Source: CAIMZW01 sp037135095
Lineage (GTDB): Bacteria > Actinomycetota > Actinomycetes > Nanopelagicales > Nanopelagicaceae
Assembly: GCA_037135095.1 (NCBI GenBank)
Contig: JBAXKZ010000020.1
Span: forward strand, 1 to 25,725
Direction of reading: 5' to 3'
DNA length: 25,725 nt
The translations under genes were made by a program, and so were the position numbers. Shown one piece after another: positions 1-7,689 of the stretch (positions are counted from its first letter, which is position 1; each line of letters begins with the position of its first letter). Under the pieces are notes generated by a model that was not told the origin of the DNA, did no database searches, and saw only the letters and a program-made list of their open reading frames with translations.

Positions 1-54
1 TAGAGCGCCTGCTTTGCAAGCAGGAGGTCAGGAGTTCGATCCTCCTAGTCTCCA
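1..54 (+). tRNA. tRNA-Ala (TGC), 5' part outside window
   Basis: This is the 3' part of a tRNA. The anticodon stem CCTGC/GCAGG closes a seven-base loop with anticodon TGC at 15-17, which reads alanine codons. A T arm with stem AGGAG/CTCCT and loop TTCGATC follows, then the acceptor strand AGTCTCC and discriminator A at 54. The T at position 70 of the acceptor strand would give the G3:U70 pair that identifies alanine tRNAs if the missing 5' strand is GGAGACT (inferred). CCA is not encoded. The acceptor 5' strand and part of the D arm lie outside the window. Confidence 0.93.
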
Positions 55-60
55 CAATTA

Positions 61-89
61 CCCCAGAGAGATCTGGGGTTTTCTTTTTT
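61..89 (+). terminator. Rho-independent terminator after tRNA-Ala
   Basis: A perfect 7-bp stem CCCCAGA/TCTGGGG (61-67 and 72-78) with a 4-nt loop is followed by a T-rich tract TTTTCTTTTTT. It starts 6 nt after the tRNA-Ala end, so it terminates the tRNA transcript. On the other strand the hairpin has no T tract, so it is unlikely to be an efficient intrinsic terminator for the converging acetoacetyl-CoA synthetase gene. Confidence 0.9.
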
Positions 90-94
90 GCCCC

Positions 95-1981
95 TTAACT
101 CTGGAGCGCGGGCAAATCCTTAAACCAATTCAGGGCTTCGGGGTTTGATAGGGCATCCCGATTGCGAACTTCACGGCCATTTACTACATCAGCAACAGCT
201 AGTTCGACCAATTTATTGCTTTTAGTGCGCGGTAATTCTGGCGCAACAATTATTTTTTCGGGAACGTGTCGGGGGCTAGCTTGCGATCGCAGCGCCAATC
301 GAATCGCTTTCTCTAGCGGCTCGTCTAACAAAATTCCTGATTTCATCGTTAGGAAGAGAACTACTCGAGTATCTCCATCCCAATCCTGTGAGACCGCCAT
401 TGCCTCATTTACCTCAGGAAAGGTCTCCACCACACGATAAATCTCAGCCGTTCCAATGCGCACCCCTTTTGAATTTAACGTCGCGTCGCTGCGGCCAAAA
501 AGAGTGAAGCCGTCATTCGAACTCTTTGAAGCGAAATCCCCATGAGTCCATACTCCAGGAAAACCTTCAAAGTAGGCGGAGCGATACTTTTCATTCGACT
601 CATCGTTCCAAAATCCCAAAGGCATAGAAGGAAAAGGAACGGTGCAAACCAACTCACCTTTCTCATCAATAGCGGCACTCAAACCAGCGCTATTAAATAC
701 TTCGGTCGCCATCCCTAGGCAGGCGCCCTGAATCTCTCCGCGATATACCGGCAAGGTTGGAACTCCTGCTACAAAGCAACCGCAAATATCAGTACCACCG
801 GACATCGATGCTAGATGGAGATCTCGTTTGATTTCCGAATAAACATAATCAAAACTCTCTGGGCTGAGAACCGATCCAGTTGAAGCTATAAGCCGGATTG
901 AACTTAAGTCGTGTGTAGTCATTGGGTGAAGATTCTCTTTGTGGGCTGAGTCTATAAATTTGGCTGAAACGCCAAAAAAATTTACCTTCTCCTGTTCAGC
1001 AAGATCAAAAAGCCGTTCTGGATTTGGATACATCGGAGAGCCGTCATAGAGAATTACCGTGGCACCGCGCGCCAAGGCCATTGTCAACCAATTCCACATC
1101 ATCCAACCGCATGTTGTAAAAAAGAATACTTTCTCACCAGGGCTGATATTAAATTGGTAGTGCTGCTCCGCTGCAGCTTTAAGCAAAACCCCCGCTCCAC
1201 TATGAATGATGCATTTTGGTTTTCCAGTGGTTCCGCTCGAGAAGAGAACGAAACCTGGATGGCTAAAGGGCAAGGAAGTGAATTCCAATTGCGCACCAAT
1301 AAAGGGAGCTATCCACGAATGAAATTCCGAAATTGAAATCGACTTCTTAACAGTAGGCAACAACGAAAGAATCTCGGCTACCTTTTCGGCACAATCAAAG
1401 AGCTTCCCGTTGTAGCTGTAAAAATCGGCGGCCAGCAACAACTTAGGCTCTACCTGTCCAAAACGATCTTGAACCGCGTGTGGTGCAAAATCCGGAGATG
1501 CGGTACTCAAAATTGCACCAATACTTAAAGCGGCCAAAGAGTAGATAACCACTTCAGCGACATTTGGCGTCCAAGCCACGACGCGGTCTCCAGCGATTAT
1601 TCCTTCAGCCTTCATAGCTGCGGTTGCGGCGCCAACTAGTTTTCGTAGTTCCCGCCAGGTAATTTCAACACGCTTGCCGTCTTCAACTATAGAAACAATG
1701 GCGATCTCATCATCCGCGCCACGAGCAAGCAAGTTCTCGGCAACATTTAGTTTTCCGTAGGGGAAGAATCTCGCTGAAAGAAAATCAACGCCCGGGTCAT
1801 AATAGAGGTCACCTTTCTCGCCGAGGATTCCTAAATCATCCCAAGCTTTTGACCAAAATTCTCCGGGGTTATTAATGCTCCAAGAGTGTAGATCTGCATA
1901 TGTCTCGTACCCCAATGATCTTTGAAGTTGGCCGAGGAAAGTATTCTCTGGGTTACTTGGAGACCACAATTGTTGAGCCAT
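95..1981 (-). CDS. aacS: acetoacetyl-CoA synthetase
   Basis: The product should activate acetoacetate with ATP and CoA to acetoacetyl-CoA in the cytoplasm. It is a 628-aa member of the acyl-adenylate-forming (ANL) family, a usual length for acetoacetate-CoA ligases. Visible motifs are the P-loop-like SSGTTGKPK at residues 248-256, SGGTDICG at 394-401 (typical of acetoacetyl-CoA rather than acetyl-CoA synthetases), and the C-terminal TKSNK with putative catalytic Lys590. It starts with ATG only 9 nt after the livM stop, so it is the last gene of the liv operon. That position suggests that the imported substrate, or a product of it, yields acetoacetate or a similar 3-ketoacid. Activity on 3-ketovalerate is possible but not shown. 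A clear Shine-Dalgarno sequence is not visible, so translation may be coupled to livM. Confidence 0.9.
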   Translation of the reverse strand: MAQQLWSPSNPENTFLGQLQRSLGYETYADLHSWSINNPGEFWSKAWDDLGILGEKGDLYYDPGVDFLSARFFPYGKLNVAENLLARGADDEIAIVSIVEDGKRVEITWRELRKLVGAATAAMKAEGIIAGDRVVAWTPNVAEVVIYSLAALSIGAILSTASPDFAPHAVQDRFGQVEPKLLLAADFYSYNGKLFDCAEKVAEILSLLPTVKKSISISEFHSWIAPFIGAQLEFTSLPFSHPGFVLFSSGTTGKPKCIIHSGAGVLLKAAAEQHYQFNISPGEKVFFFTTCGWMMWNWLTMALARGATVILYDGSPMYPNPERLFDLAEQEKVNFFGVSAKFIDSAHKENLHPMTTHDLSSIRLIASTGSVLSPESFDYVYSEIKRDLHLASMSGGTDICGCFVAGVPTLPVYRGEIQGACLGMATEVFNSAGLSAAIDEKGELVCTVPFPSMPLGFWNDESNEKYRSAYFEGFPGVWTHGDFASKSSNDGFTLFGRSDATLNSKGVRIGTAEIYRVVETFPEVNEAMAVSQDWDGDTRVVLFLTMKSGILLDEPLEKAIRLALRSQASPRHVPEKIIVAPELPRTKSNKLVELAVADVVNGREVRNRDALSNPEALNWFKDLPALQS

Positions 1982-1990
1982 CAGGGAGAA

Positions 1991-3007
1991 TTACTTCTTT
2001 GAGATAACTTTTAGTCGGAGTCGGTAGTAAGCGCCAGAGAGCCCTCCCGGAGCAAACATTACGACAAATATAAATAGCAGACCCAAGATAAATGTTGGCT
2101 CAGAGAGCGGCCCACTAATTATCTTTGGAACGGAGTGCAACGCTGTTGATTGGCTGAGATCTTGCAACCTAGTGGATGCGACGGAGTAAATAATTCCGCC
2201 AATGACTGCACCCCACCGTGTGATTGCACCACCCAAGATAACCATTAATAGCAAAGCGATAGTGACATCCGAAGAAGCAAAACGTGGCGCGGCACTACCG
2301 CTCACCATCAACATAACGACCCCGATGAAACTGGCCATCGCTGCGGCGATAACGAAAGAGAGCAGTTTAAAACGGGCTGGTTTCAATCCCAAGACGGCGA
2401 CTCGAGTCTCGTTATCTCGAAGTGCGGCAAATACTCGGCCTGCTGAACTTTCCGTAATCCACCAAGTAATGAAGTAGACCAAAACCAAAGTTGCCAAAGA
2501 GATCCAAAAAAGATATTTAGTATTGAAAACGCCAATGAAAATACCAGGGACTTTGTCAGCATTTAAAGCGATGCCGTTTTCGCCGTTGGTCAAACCACCA
2601 AAGTTACGACTAATTACTACATGGCCGGCTTCAGCAAATGCCAGAGTGACCATCGCAAAGGTGATGCCACCTGTGCGCAGTGAAGCGCTTCCTATGAGGA
2701 TCGCCAAAATTGTTGATATTGCAACAGCCGCGATTACTGCAAGCCACCAAACTAAAACATCATGGTTGATCAAAAGGACAGCAAAATACATTCCGGAGGC
2801 GAAGAACAGGGCATGGCCAAAGGATAAAAGTCCAGTGAAACCAAAAAGTAAGTCATAGGTCAGAGCCAGTGCGCCGTATAGAAAAGCCACTGCCATCGTC
2901 TGCTGTAACCCGGGGTGACTGAGCGGGTTGTTACCTAGTAACGGGGAGGCAAAGAGCAAAGGGATACAGATTGCAAGCAGCGGGCGAGAGTATTTCCAAC
3001 GCAACAT
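1991..3007 (-). CDS. livM: LIV-type ABC transporter permease LivM
   Basis: This is a second permease subunit of a branched-chain amino acid/amide/short organic acid (HAAT/LIV family) ABC importer. The 338-aa protein is highly hydrophobic with about 8-10 predicted membrane segments. It carries family features YDLLFGFTGLLSFGHA near residues 50-65 and LRDNETRVAVLG in the cytoplasmic loop that contacts the ATPases (EAA-like). It pairs with LivH in a heterodimeric pore. The start overlaps the LivH stop by one base (TAATG), which indicates coupled translation. Substrate cannot be read from the permease; LIV systems also move amides, urea and short organic acids. Confidence 0.92.
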   Translation of the reverse strand: MLRWKYSRPLLAICIPLLFASPLLGNNPLSHPGLQQTMAVAFLYGALALTYDLLFGFTGLLSFGHALFFASGMYFAVLLINHDVLVWWLAVIAAVAISTILAILIGSASLRTGGITFAMVTLAFAEAGHVVISRNFGGLTNGENGIALNADKVPGIFIGVFNTKYLFWISLATLVLVYFITWWITESSAGRVFAALRDNETRVAVLGLKPARFKLLSFVIAAAMASFIGVVMLMVSGSAAPRFASSDVTIALLLMVILGGAITRWGAVIGGIIYSVASTRLQDLSQSTALHSVPKIISGPLSEPTFILGLLFIFVVMFAPGGLSGAYYRLRLKVISKK

Positions 3008-3888
3008 TATGCCTTCACCTTACCTAACAGACCCTGAGGTCTAAGAAGAAGGACACCTGCCAATAGGAAGACGACAACGAAGTCACCTAAGCCAGGGCTG
3101 TAGTAATTGGCATATTGCTTAATAATTCCAATGATCATTGCAGCCAAGAAGCTTCCTGGGACTGATCCCATTCCGCCAATAACCACAACAATAAAGCCAT
3201 AAATAAGGTACGAACCAGCGATCAGTGGTGAAACACCATTTGAGTAAGCCGAGACCAGCACGCCACCGACTCCGGCAGCAAAACCACCGATAAAGAAAAC
3301 GGTACTAAAAGCTAGGCGAACATTAATTCCTAAAGCAGCAACCATTTGTCGGTTCTCAACACCAGCTCTAATCACCAGACCAATACGAGAAAAGCGCAAG
3401 AGAATGGTATTTGCAATTAACAATATGACCGCAACTCCGATATAAAGGAAGCGATCAACTGGAATGTGAGCCGAACCGATACTGACGGTATTAATAAACC
3501 AGGAAGGTGTAGGTAATAGTCGTAGATCGTTACCAAACCAGCCAGCAAGCACTGCGCCAACTACCAATGCGATTCCGACGGTAACCAAAGCTTGATCGAT
3601 ATGGCGTTCATACAAACGAGAAATAACAATCCGCTCTACCAAGAGCGCAAAGAGACCTGCTGCCAATCCTCCTAAAACCATGGCACCGATAAAAGTCCAA
3701 GTGTTACTGACATGCATAACCTGACTAGAGAACCAGAGTCCAACAAAGGCGCCGACAGTCAGGAAAGAGCCATGAGCGAAATTAAGGACCCCCATCAATC
3801 CGTAAATTAGTGAGAGCCCAGCGGCAACAAGGAAATAGAGGGCACCTAGACCAATACCGGTAATACCAATCAATAAGAAGGTATCCAT
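3007..3888 (-). CDS. livH: LIV-type ABC transporter permease LivH
   Basis: This is the first permease subunit of the LIV-family importer, 293 aa, with about eight hydrophobic segments. The N-terminal SLIYGLMGVLNFAHG and the later RAGVENRQMVAALGINV and VIGGMGSVPGSFLAA stretches are characteristic of LivH. The ATG overlaps the livF stop by one base (TAATG), and its own stop overlaps the livM start in the same way. The tight chain indicates a single polycistronic message and stoichiometric synthesis of the membrane complex. Confidence 0.93.
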   Translation of the reverse strand: MDTFLLIGITGIGLGALYFLVAAGLSLIYGLMGVLNFAHGSFLTVGAFVGLWFSSQVMHVSNTWTFIGAMVLGGLAAGLFALLVERIVISRLYERHIDQALVTVGIALVVGAVLAGWFGNDLRLLPTPSWFINTVSIGSAHIPVDRFLYIGVAVILLIANTILLRFSRIGLVIRAGVENRQMVAALGINVRLAFSTVFFIGGFAAGVGGVLVSAYSNGVSPLIAGSYLIYGFIVVVIGGMGSVPGSFLAAMIIGIIKQYANYYSPGLGDFVVVFLLAGVLLLRPQGLLGKVKA

Positions 3889-4592
3889 TATTTGTGACCC
3901 CCACTAACGCCGAGCATGGCGTGTACCCATTCTGGGTCGTGCAGATTTTCCGGTCCTCCTTGGAAAACAACACGACCTTGATCCATAACGATCACATGCT
4001 GGGCAATACGCTTTACCAATGGCAGATTTTGTTCGACTAACAACATTGTGGTTGCGCCAGCGACTCGTCCTAGCGCATCAGCTACTTCAGTAACCAGTTT
4101 CGGCGCCAGACCTTTTGTAGGTTCATCGATAAGGATAATTTCATTTTGATTTACTAGGGCGCGAGCAATAGCCACCATTTGTTGTTGTCCTCCAGAGAGC
4201 GTCCCTGCACGTTGTGCCGCCCGCGTTCTCAGTTCGGGAAAGAGGGTATGAACCAGTTCCTGGCGCTCTAGATCATTTTCATCTCTGGTCGCCAACGCGA
4301 GATTCTCTTTAACAGTCAGGGAAGCGAAGATTTCGCGATCTTCCGGGACGTAGGCAATTCCATCTTGGGCAATCTTGTAGGTAAGTTTGCCAGCAATCGA
4401 TTGACCATTGAGTTCGATCGATCCATGCGATTGGTATAACCCCATAATGGCTTTTAGGGTTGTGGATTTGCCAACACCATTCCTTCCCAACAGGGCAGTA
4501 ACAGAGTGGGTTGGAACTTCAAAAGTTACCCCGTGCAAAATATGGGATTCATTGATTTTGACATTTAGGTCGCTTAAGGAGAGCACATTCAT
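3888..4592 (-). CDS. livF: LIV-type ABC transporter ATPase LivF
   Basis: This is one of the two cytoplasmic ATPase subunits, 234 aa, the usual LivF length. It has Walker A GRNGVGKS at residues 36-43, signature LSGGQQQM, Walker B ILIDEPTKGLAP, and the switch histidine region as VEQN, where LivF proteins have Q in place of the usual H region. It should hydrolyse ATP together with LivG to drive import. The start lies in an ATGA overlap with the livG stop, so the two ATPases are translationally coupled. Confidence 0.94.
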   Translation of the reverse strand: MNVLSLSDLNVKINESHILHGVTFEVPTHSVTALLGRNGVGKSTTLKAIMGLYQSHGSIELNGQSIAGKLTYKIAQDGIAYVPEDREIFASLTVKENLALATRDENDLERQELVHTLFPELRTRAAQRAGTLSGGQQQMVAIARALVNQNEIILIDEPTKGLAPKLVTEVADALGRVAGATTMLLVEQNLPLVKRIAQHVIVMDQGRVVFQGGPENLHDPEWVHAMLGVSGGHK

Positions 4593-5341
4593 AGCGCCTC
4601 CCCGATGTAGGCACTTTGAACAATGGGATTGGCAATTACATTGGCTGGGGTATCACAAACAAGTAACTCACCATAATTTAAAACTGCCAAGCGATCAGCC
4701 AAACCCAAAATGACCTCCATGTGGTGCTCGACAATAAGAACCGTCTTGTTATGAATGGTTTTTAAGGAGCGAATGATTTCAACAAGCTCCGGAACATTTT
4801 CCACACTCATGCCAGCCATTGGTTCATCTAGCAATATCACTTCAGAATTTGAGACGAGCACAATCGCAATCTCTAGCCGTCTTTTATCTCCGTGCGACAA
4901 TGAGCCAGCAATTTGCAATGACCTGGAACTAAGTCCGACTTGGTCTAAACCTTCCTGCGCCTTTGCAACTACCTCAGGAAAGTTGTAGGCGTTCTTAACA
5001 ATATTTAAGGATTTGTTATTCGCGGCTTGTGCGGCGATTCGCACATTTTCTAAACAGGTGAGATTTGGAAAAATACTAGAAGTCTGAAATGTTCGGGCGA
5101 GCCCTAATTTAGCGCGCTCGTATGGCGCCTTATGGGTGATGTTGGTTTCACCCAGAAATATTTCTCCGCGGGTAGGAGCTCGCAGGCCCGACAAGAGATT
5201 AAAGAGCGAGGTTTTACCAGCGCCATTAGGGCCGATAATTCCCAAAGTTTCATTTTGGGCAACAGAAAGAGTAATCCCGTCAAGGATCTTGGCGCCGCCG
5301 ATCGTCAAACTCAAATCGTTAACACTTAACGCCGATTCCAC
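4589..5341 (-). CDS. livG: LIV-type ABC transporter ATPase LivG
   Basis: This is the second ATPase subunit, 250 aa. Walker A GPNGAGKT is at residues 37-44; the signature is the variant LSHGDKRRLE seen in many LivG-type ATPases; Walker B is ILLDEPMAGMS, followed by VEHHME with the switch histidine. The start is GTG at 5341, preceded at short distance by AGAGGTGA. An ATG four bases upstream is out of frame, so GTG is preferred. A 114-bp gap with a stem-loop separates it from livK, which may lower expression relative to the binding protein. Confidence 0.92.
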   Translation of the reverse strand: MESALSVNDLSLTIGGAKILDGITLSVAQNETLGIIGPNGAGKTSLFNLLSGLRAPTRGEIFLGETNITHKAPYERAKLGLARTFQTSSIFPNLTCLENVRIAAQAANNKSLNIVKNAYNFPEVVAKAQEGLDQVGLSSRSLQIAGSLSHGDKRRLEIAIVLVSNSEVILLDEPMAGMSVENVPELVEIIRSLKTIHNKTVLIVEHHMEVILGLADRLAVLNYGELLVCDTPANVIANPIVQSAYIGEAL

Positions 5342-5397
5342 TCATCACCTCTTTGCGATTTGTTATTTAGGGAAATAACCTTTTGGTTTGAACGAGA

Positions 5398-5428
5398 GAA
5401 GCCTGACACCAAATTAGCGCCAGGCTTC
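5398..5428 (-). other. intercistronic stem-loop between livK and livG
   Basis: An 8-bp perfect stem (GAAGCCTG/CAGGCTTC) with a 15-nt loop lies 28 nt after the livK stop and about 57 nt before the livG start. No T tract follows in the transcript direction, so it is not a typical intrinsic terminator. Such elements between binding-protein and transporter genes commonly protect the upstream mRNA or attenuate the downstream part. The structure is seen; the role is inferred. Confidence 0.55.
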
Positions 5429-5455
5429 CCGTACTAATTAACTTAACTTTATTGC

Positions 5456-6628
5456 TTATTGCCCCACATTGAAGAGGGTACGGACAAGCTTCGGAACATA
5501 ATGTGATCCGTTTTTATTAAGAGATACCAAGAACATTGGTTGGATCAATTGGTGAGTGGTCGCATTAATGGTCATACGACCCTTGACGCCCAACCATGAG
5601 TAACCCTCGAGGTTGCTAATCGCGGTATCGATATTTACATCGGTGTTGCCAGTCAGAGCGCGAACAATCATGCGGGCGGCATCAGCACCTGTTGGGGTGA
5701 AGAGGTCCTGGGATTGCTTGGTCGCGGCATATTCGGCGTTAAGCGACGAAGCTGCAGCGCTGGAGAAGACGGCAGGGAAGTAACTGTTGGTCAAGACCGC
5801 GTTGGTGCCATCGAAGATGGTTCCATAGATGTCATAAGAAGATACGCCAGCAAGACCAGTAATTGGACGGCTCTTAGCAAAGGCACCTTGTTGCTTTAAC
5901 GCGGTGAACATTCCACCAGCGGTCAAGGCATTTGACCATGCGATGAAGATGTAAGCACCAGCAGAGTCAGCGGCTTTCTTGGCATAAGGGGTGAAATCTG
6001 TTGCAGTGGTTGCAACCTTGATCTCATCAAACACTGCACCCTTTGGTCCAAGAAGCGCTCTGGCGGCTGCGATATTTCCAGCACCAAAAGCGTTATCTTC
6101 AACAAAGAGAACAACCTTCTTGCCCTTAATTGGGCTGATACCAGCAAGCGGAGCTAGATCTTGGCTGGAGTTGTTTCCGGAACGGAAGACATACTTATTA
6201 GCTGCACTAACAACAAGATCATTTTTAGCAGGTCCGGAAATGTATAGAACTTTGTTCTGTGCGGCGAGTGGTGCCAATGTCAGCGCAACAGCTGATGAAG
6301 CGGTGCCGACAATTATTTTGGTTCCATTTCCGACCATATCTTTAAATGCCGCGGTTGCAGCAGCAGGATCGCCACCATCATCTTTCTTGGTTACTACAAG
6401 CTTTGCTCCATTAATGGACATTTTTCCATTGGTGTAATACTTCAAGCCCCAGTCGAGCGCTGCGTTATAAGCATCACCGTAGGACTTCAAACCTCCTGAT
6501 GTTGCTGTGATTACGCCAATCTTGATATCTGCGGCAGCTCCCGCAGGTGCTGTGAGGGCGGCAGGCGCAACTAGTGCGACAGAGAGCGCAGCCACTCCAA
6601 TACGAGTTAATTTTGAACGGATTCCCAT
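5456..6628 (-). CDS. livK: LIV-type ABC transporter substrate-binding protein
   Basis: This is the extracytoplasmic solute-binding component of the LIV-family importer, 390 aa, periplasmic-binding-protein type I fold (Peripla_BP_6-like). Residues 1-33 form a signal peptide: a basic start with RSK and R9, a hydrophobic core, and Ala-rich cleavage sites around AGAAA|D. The mature protein opens with IKIGVITATSGGLKSYG, typical of the family. No lipobox cysteine is present, which is odd for a monoderm actinobacterium where binding proteins are usually lipid-anchored. The start has a strong Shine-Dalgarno AGGAGAA eight bases upstream. It is the first gene of the operon and likely the most highly expressed. 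Its ligand cannot be read from sequence: branched-chain amino acids, other small acids or amides are all possible. Confidence 0.9.
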   Translation of the reverse strand: MGIRSKLTRIGVAALSVALVAPAALTAPAGAAADIKIGVITATSGGLKSYGDAYNAALDWGLKYYTNGKMSINGAKLVVTKKDDGGDPAAATAAFKDMVGNGTKIIVGTASSAVALTLAPLAAQNKVLYISGPAKNDLVVSAANKYVFRSGNNSSQDLAPLAGISPIKGKKVVLFVEDNAFGAGNIAAARALLGPKGAVFDEIKVATTATDFTPYAKKAADSAGAYIFIAWSNALTAGGMFTALKQQGAFAKSRPITGLAGVSSYDIYGTIFDGTNAVLTNSYFPAVFSSAAASSLNAEYAATKQSQDLFTPTGADAARMIVRALTGNTDVNIDTAISNLEGYSWLGVKGRMTINATTHQLIQPMFLVSLNKNGSHYVPKLVRTLFNVGQ

Positions 6629-6654
6629 TTACTTTTCTCCTAGAGGGTTAGGAA

Positions 6655-6677
6655 AGCCAATCGCATACCAATTGGCT
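6655..6677 (-). promoter_or_regulatory. hairpin in livK 5' leader
   Basis: A 7-bp perfect inverted repeat, AGCCAAT/ATTGGCT with a 9-nt loop, lies in the proposed livK leader between the candidate -10 box and the Shine-Dalgarno sequence. It could be a DNA operator or a stabilising mRNA hairpin. The repeat is seen directly; its role is inferred. Confidence 0.4.
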
Positions 6678-6691
6678 TATTAGTTGTTTTA

Positions 6692-6697
6692 AGTCTA
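6692..6697 (-). promoter_or_regulatory. candidate livK -10 box
   Basis: TAGACT on the minus strand is a fair sigma-70-type -10 box. The -35 at 17-bp spacing is poor (CGGACG). It would start transcription near 6685, giving a leader of about 57 nt that includes the 6655-6677 hairpin and the livK ribosome site. The weak -35 would fit a need for an activator bound at the upstream inverted repeat. Confidence 0.35.
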
Positions 6698-6721
6698 GCC
6701 GCGAGTTTTCTTATCGTCCGA

Positions 6722-6744
6722 TTGTGATTGTTACAATTTCACAA
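6722..6744. promoter_or_regulatory. nested inverted repeat, candidate operator of both divergent operons
   Basis: TTGTGA and TCACAA form outer arms separated by 11 bp, and inside them lies ATTGT-T-ACAAT, an 11-bp odd palindrome. The element sits in the 159-bp region between livK and the hydrolase operon, roughly 50 bp upstream of both proposed transcription starts. The TTGTNACAA core resembles operators bound by GntR-type dimers, but the spacing does not match CRP/GlxR sites, which have 6 bp between TGTGA and TCACA. No regulator gene lies in the window. Confidence 0.5.
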
Positions 6745-6775
6745 CACTTTTCATACGAAAGATTGACGAAACGGC

Positions 6776-6781
6776 TATTCT
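6776..6781 (+). promoter_or_regulatory. candidate -10 box of the hydrolase-prp operon
   Basis: TATTCT ends 6 nt before the hydrolase ATG. Transcription from it would start at or next to the A of ATG, giving a leaderless mRNA, which agrees with the absence of a Shine-Dalgarno sequence. No good -35 box lies at 16-18 bp; TTGACG at 6763-6768 is too close. Confidence 0.35.
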
Positions 6782-6787
6782 CTATTT

Positions 6788-7687
6788 ATGAATTCGGCAG
6801 CTTTCATACCAACTGCGAGATTCCTGGTAAAAGTAGATGGTGGCGATCTCGCACTATTTCGATACGGACCCGAGAGTGCTGCCACTCCAGTTCTTCTGGT
6901 GCACGGTGTGACTTCTTCCAATCGGGCATTTCAACTCCTTGCCCAGTCATTGATAGCTCGCGGATATTTGCCCTATGCCGTTGATTTGCGTGGTCGGGGC
7001 GATTCCAATCAACTTCCCGGTCCCTTTGGAATGCGTTCCCACGCCAAAGATTTAGTTGCGGTCATTGACTATCTCGGGCTGGAGTCGATTGATGTAATCG
7101 GACATTCGATGGGTGCGTTTGTCGCCGTTGTCTTGGCAGGGCTTTACCCAGATCGAGTTGCCAAAACAGTTCTTATAGATGGGGGAATCCCCTTACCTTT
7201 GCCGCCAGGGATGACGATCGAACAGATTCTGCCATTGGTGTTAGGACCCGCTTTAGCAAGATTGGCTATGAAGTTCAGTTCGAAAGCGGAGTACCGCGAG
7301 TACTGGAAATCTCAAGCTGCTTTTAACAAAGGCTGGAGCCCAGCAATGGATGAGTATGTGGATTATGACCTTCGCGGCCAGGCGCCAGAACTCCACGCCG
7401 CCACCAATGTCGAGGCAGTTATCGGCGATAACCAAAATATGTTCGGTGACACTTTGATAAGCGACAGTCTGAAAGGTCTACGCGATGAGGTCCTTTTTGT
7501 GAAAGCGGATCGAGGTCTACAGAATGAAGAGGGTGGCCTCTATCCGGTTCAAGTTCTAGAACATGTGCTGCCCACCTTTCCGAAACTCAAATTAGTAATA
7601 ATTCCCGATACCAACCACTATGACATTTTGTTAGAGGCAACTGGCGCTGAAAAATGCGCGCAACTCATCTACGGAGATCCGGAGTAA
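6788..7687 (+). CDS. alpha/beta hydrolase, probable esterase
   Basis: This is a 299-aa cytoplasmic serine hydrolase of the alpha/beta fold. The oxyanion region is LLVHG at residues 36-40, the nucleophile elbow GHSMG places Ser107, and Asp241 (KADRG) and His277 (TNHYD) complete a plausible triad. A lid-like helical insert occupies roughly residues 132-220. There is no signal peptide. No Shine-Dalgarno sequence precedes the ATG, so a leaderless start is likely. It is the first gene of an operon with 3-hydroxybutyrate dehydrogenase and the methylcitrate-cycle genes, 2 nt before the dehydrogenase start. A role in cleaving esters or oligomers of 3-hydroxyacids is a reasonable inference from context, but the family is too broad to fix a substrate. 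A CoA-thioesterase or lactonase role is also possible. Confidence 0.85.
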   Translation: MNSAAFIPTARFLVKVDGGDLALFRYGPESAATPVLLVHGVTSSNRAFQLLAQSLIARGYLPYAVDLRGRGDSNQLPGPFGMRSHAKDLVAVIDYLGLESIDVIGHSMGAFVAVVLAGLYPDRVAKTVLIDGGIPLPLPPGMTIEQILPLVLGPALARLAMKFSSKAEYREYWKSQAAFNKGWSPAMDEYVDYDLRGQAPELHAATNVEAVIGDNQNMFGDTLISDSLKGLRDEVLFVKADRGLQNEEGGLYPVQVLEHVLPTFPKLKLVIIPDTNHYDILLEATGAEKCAQLIYGDPE

Positions 7688-7689
7688 GT

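Noticed and set aside
5991..6437. 148-codon open frame opposite livK
   Set aside because: It lies antisense within the well supported binding-protein gene and its low-complexity Ala/Pro/Ser composition reflects the opposite strand.
6722..6744. CRP/GlxR binding site at the divergent promoter
   Set aside because: The TGTGA and TCACA half-sites are 11 bp apart instead of 6, so the geometry does not fit.
7654..7689. Upstream extension of the 3-hydroxybutyrate dehydrogenase by 12 residues
   Set aside because: It overlaps the hydrolase end, lacks a ribosome site and is absent from the family; ATG at 7690 has GGAG at 7 nt.
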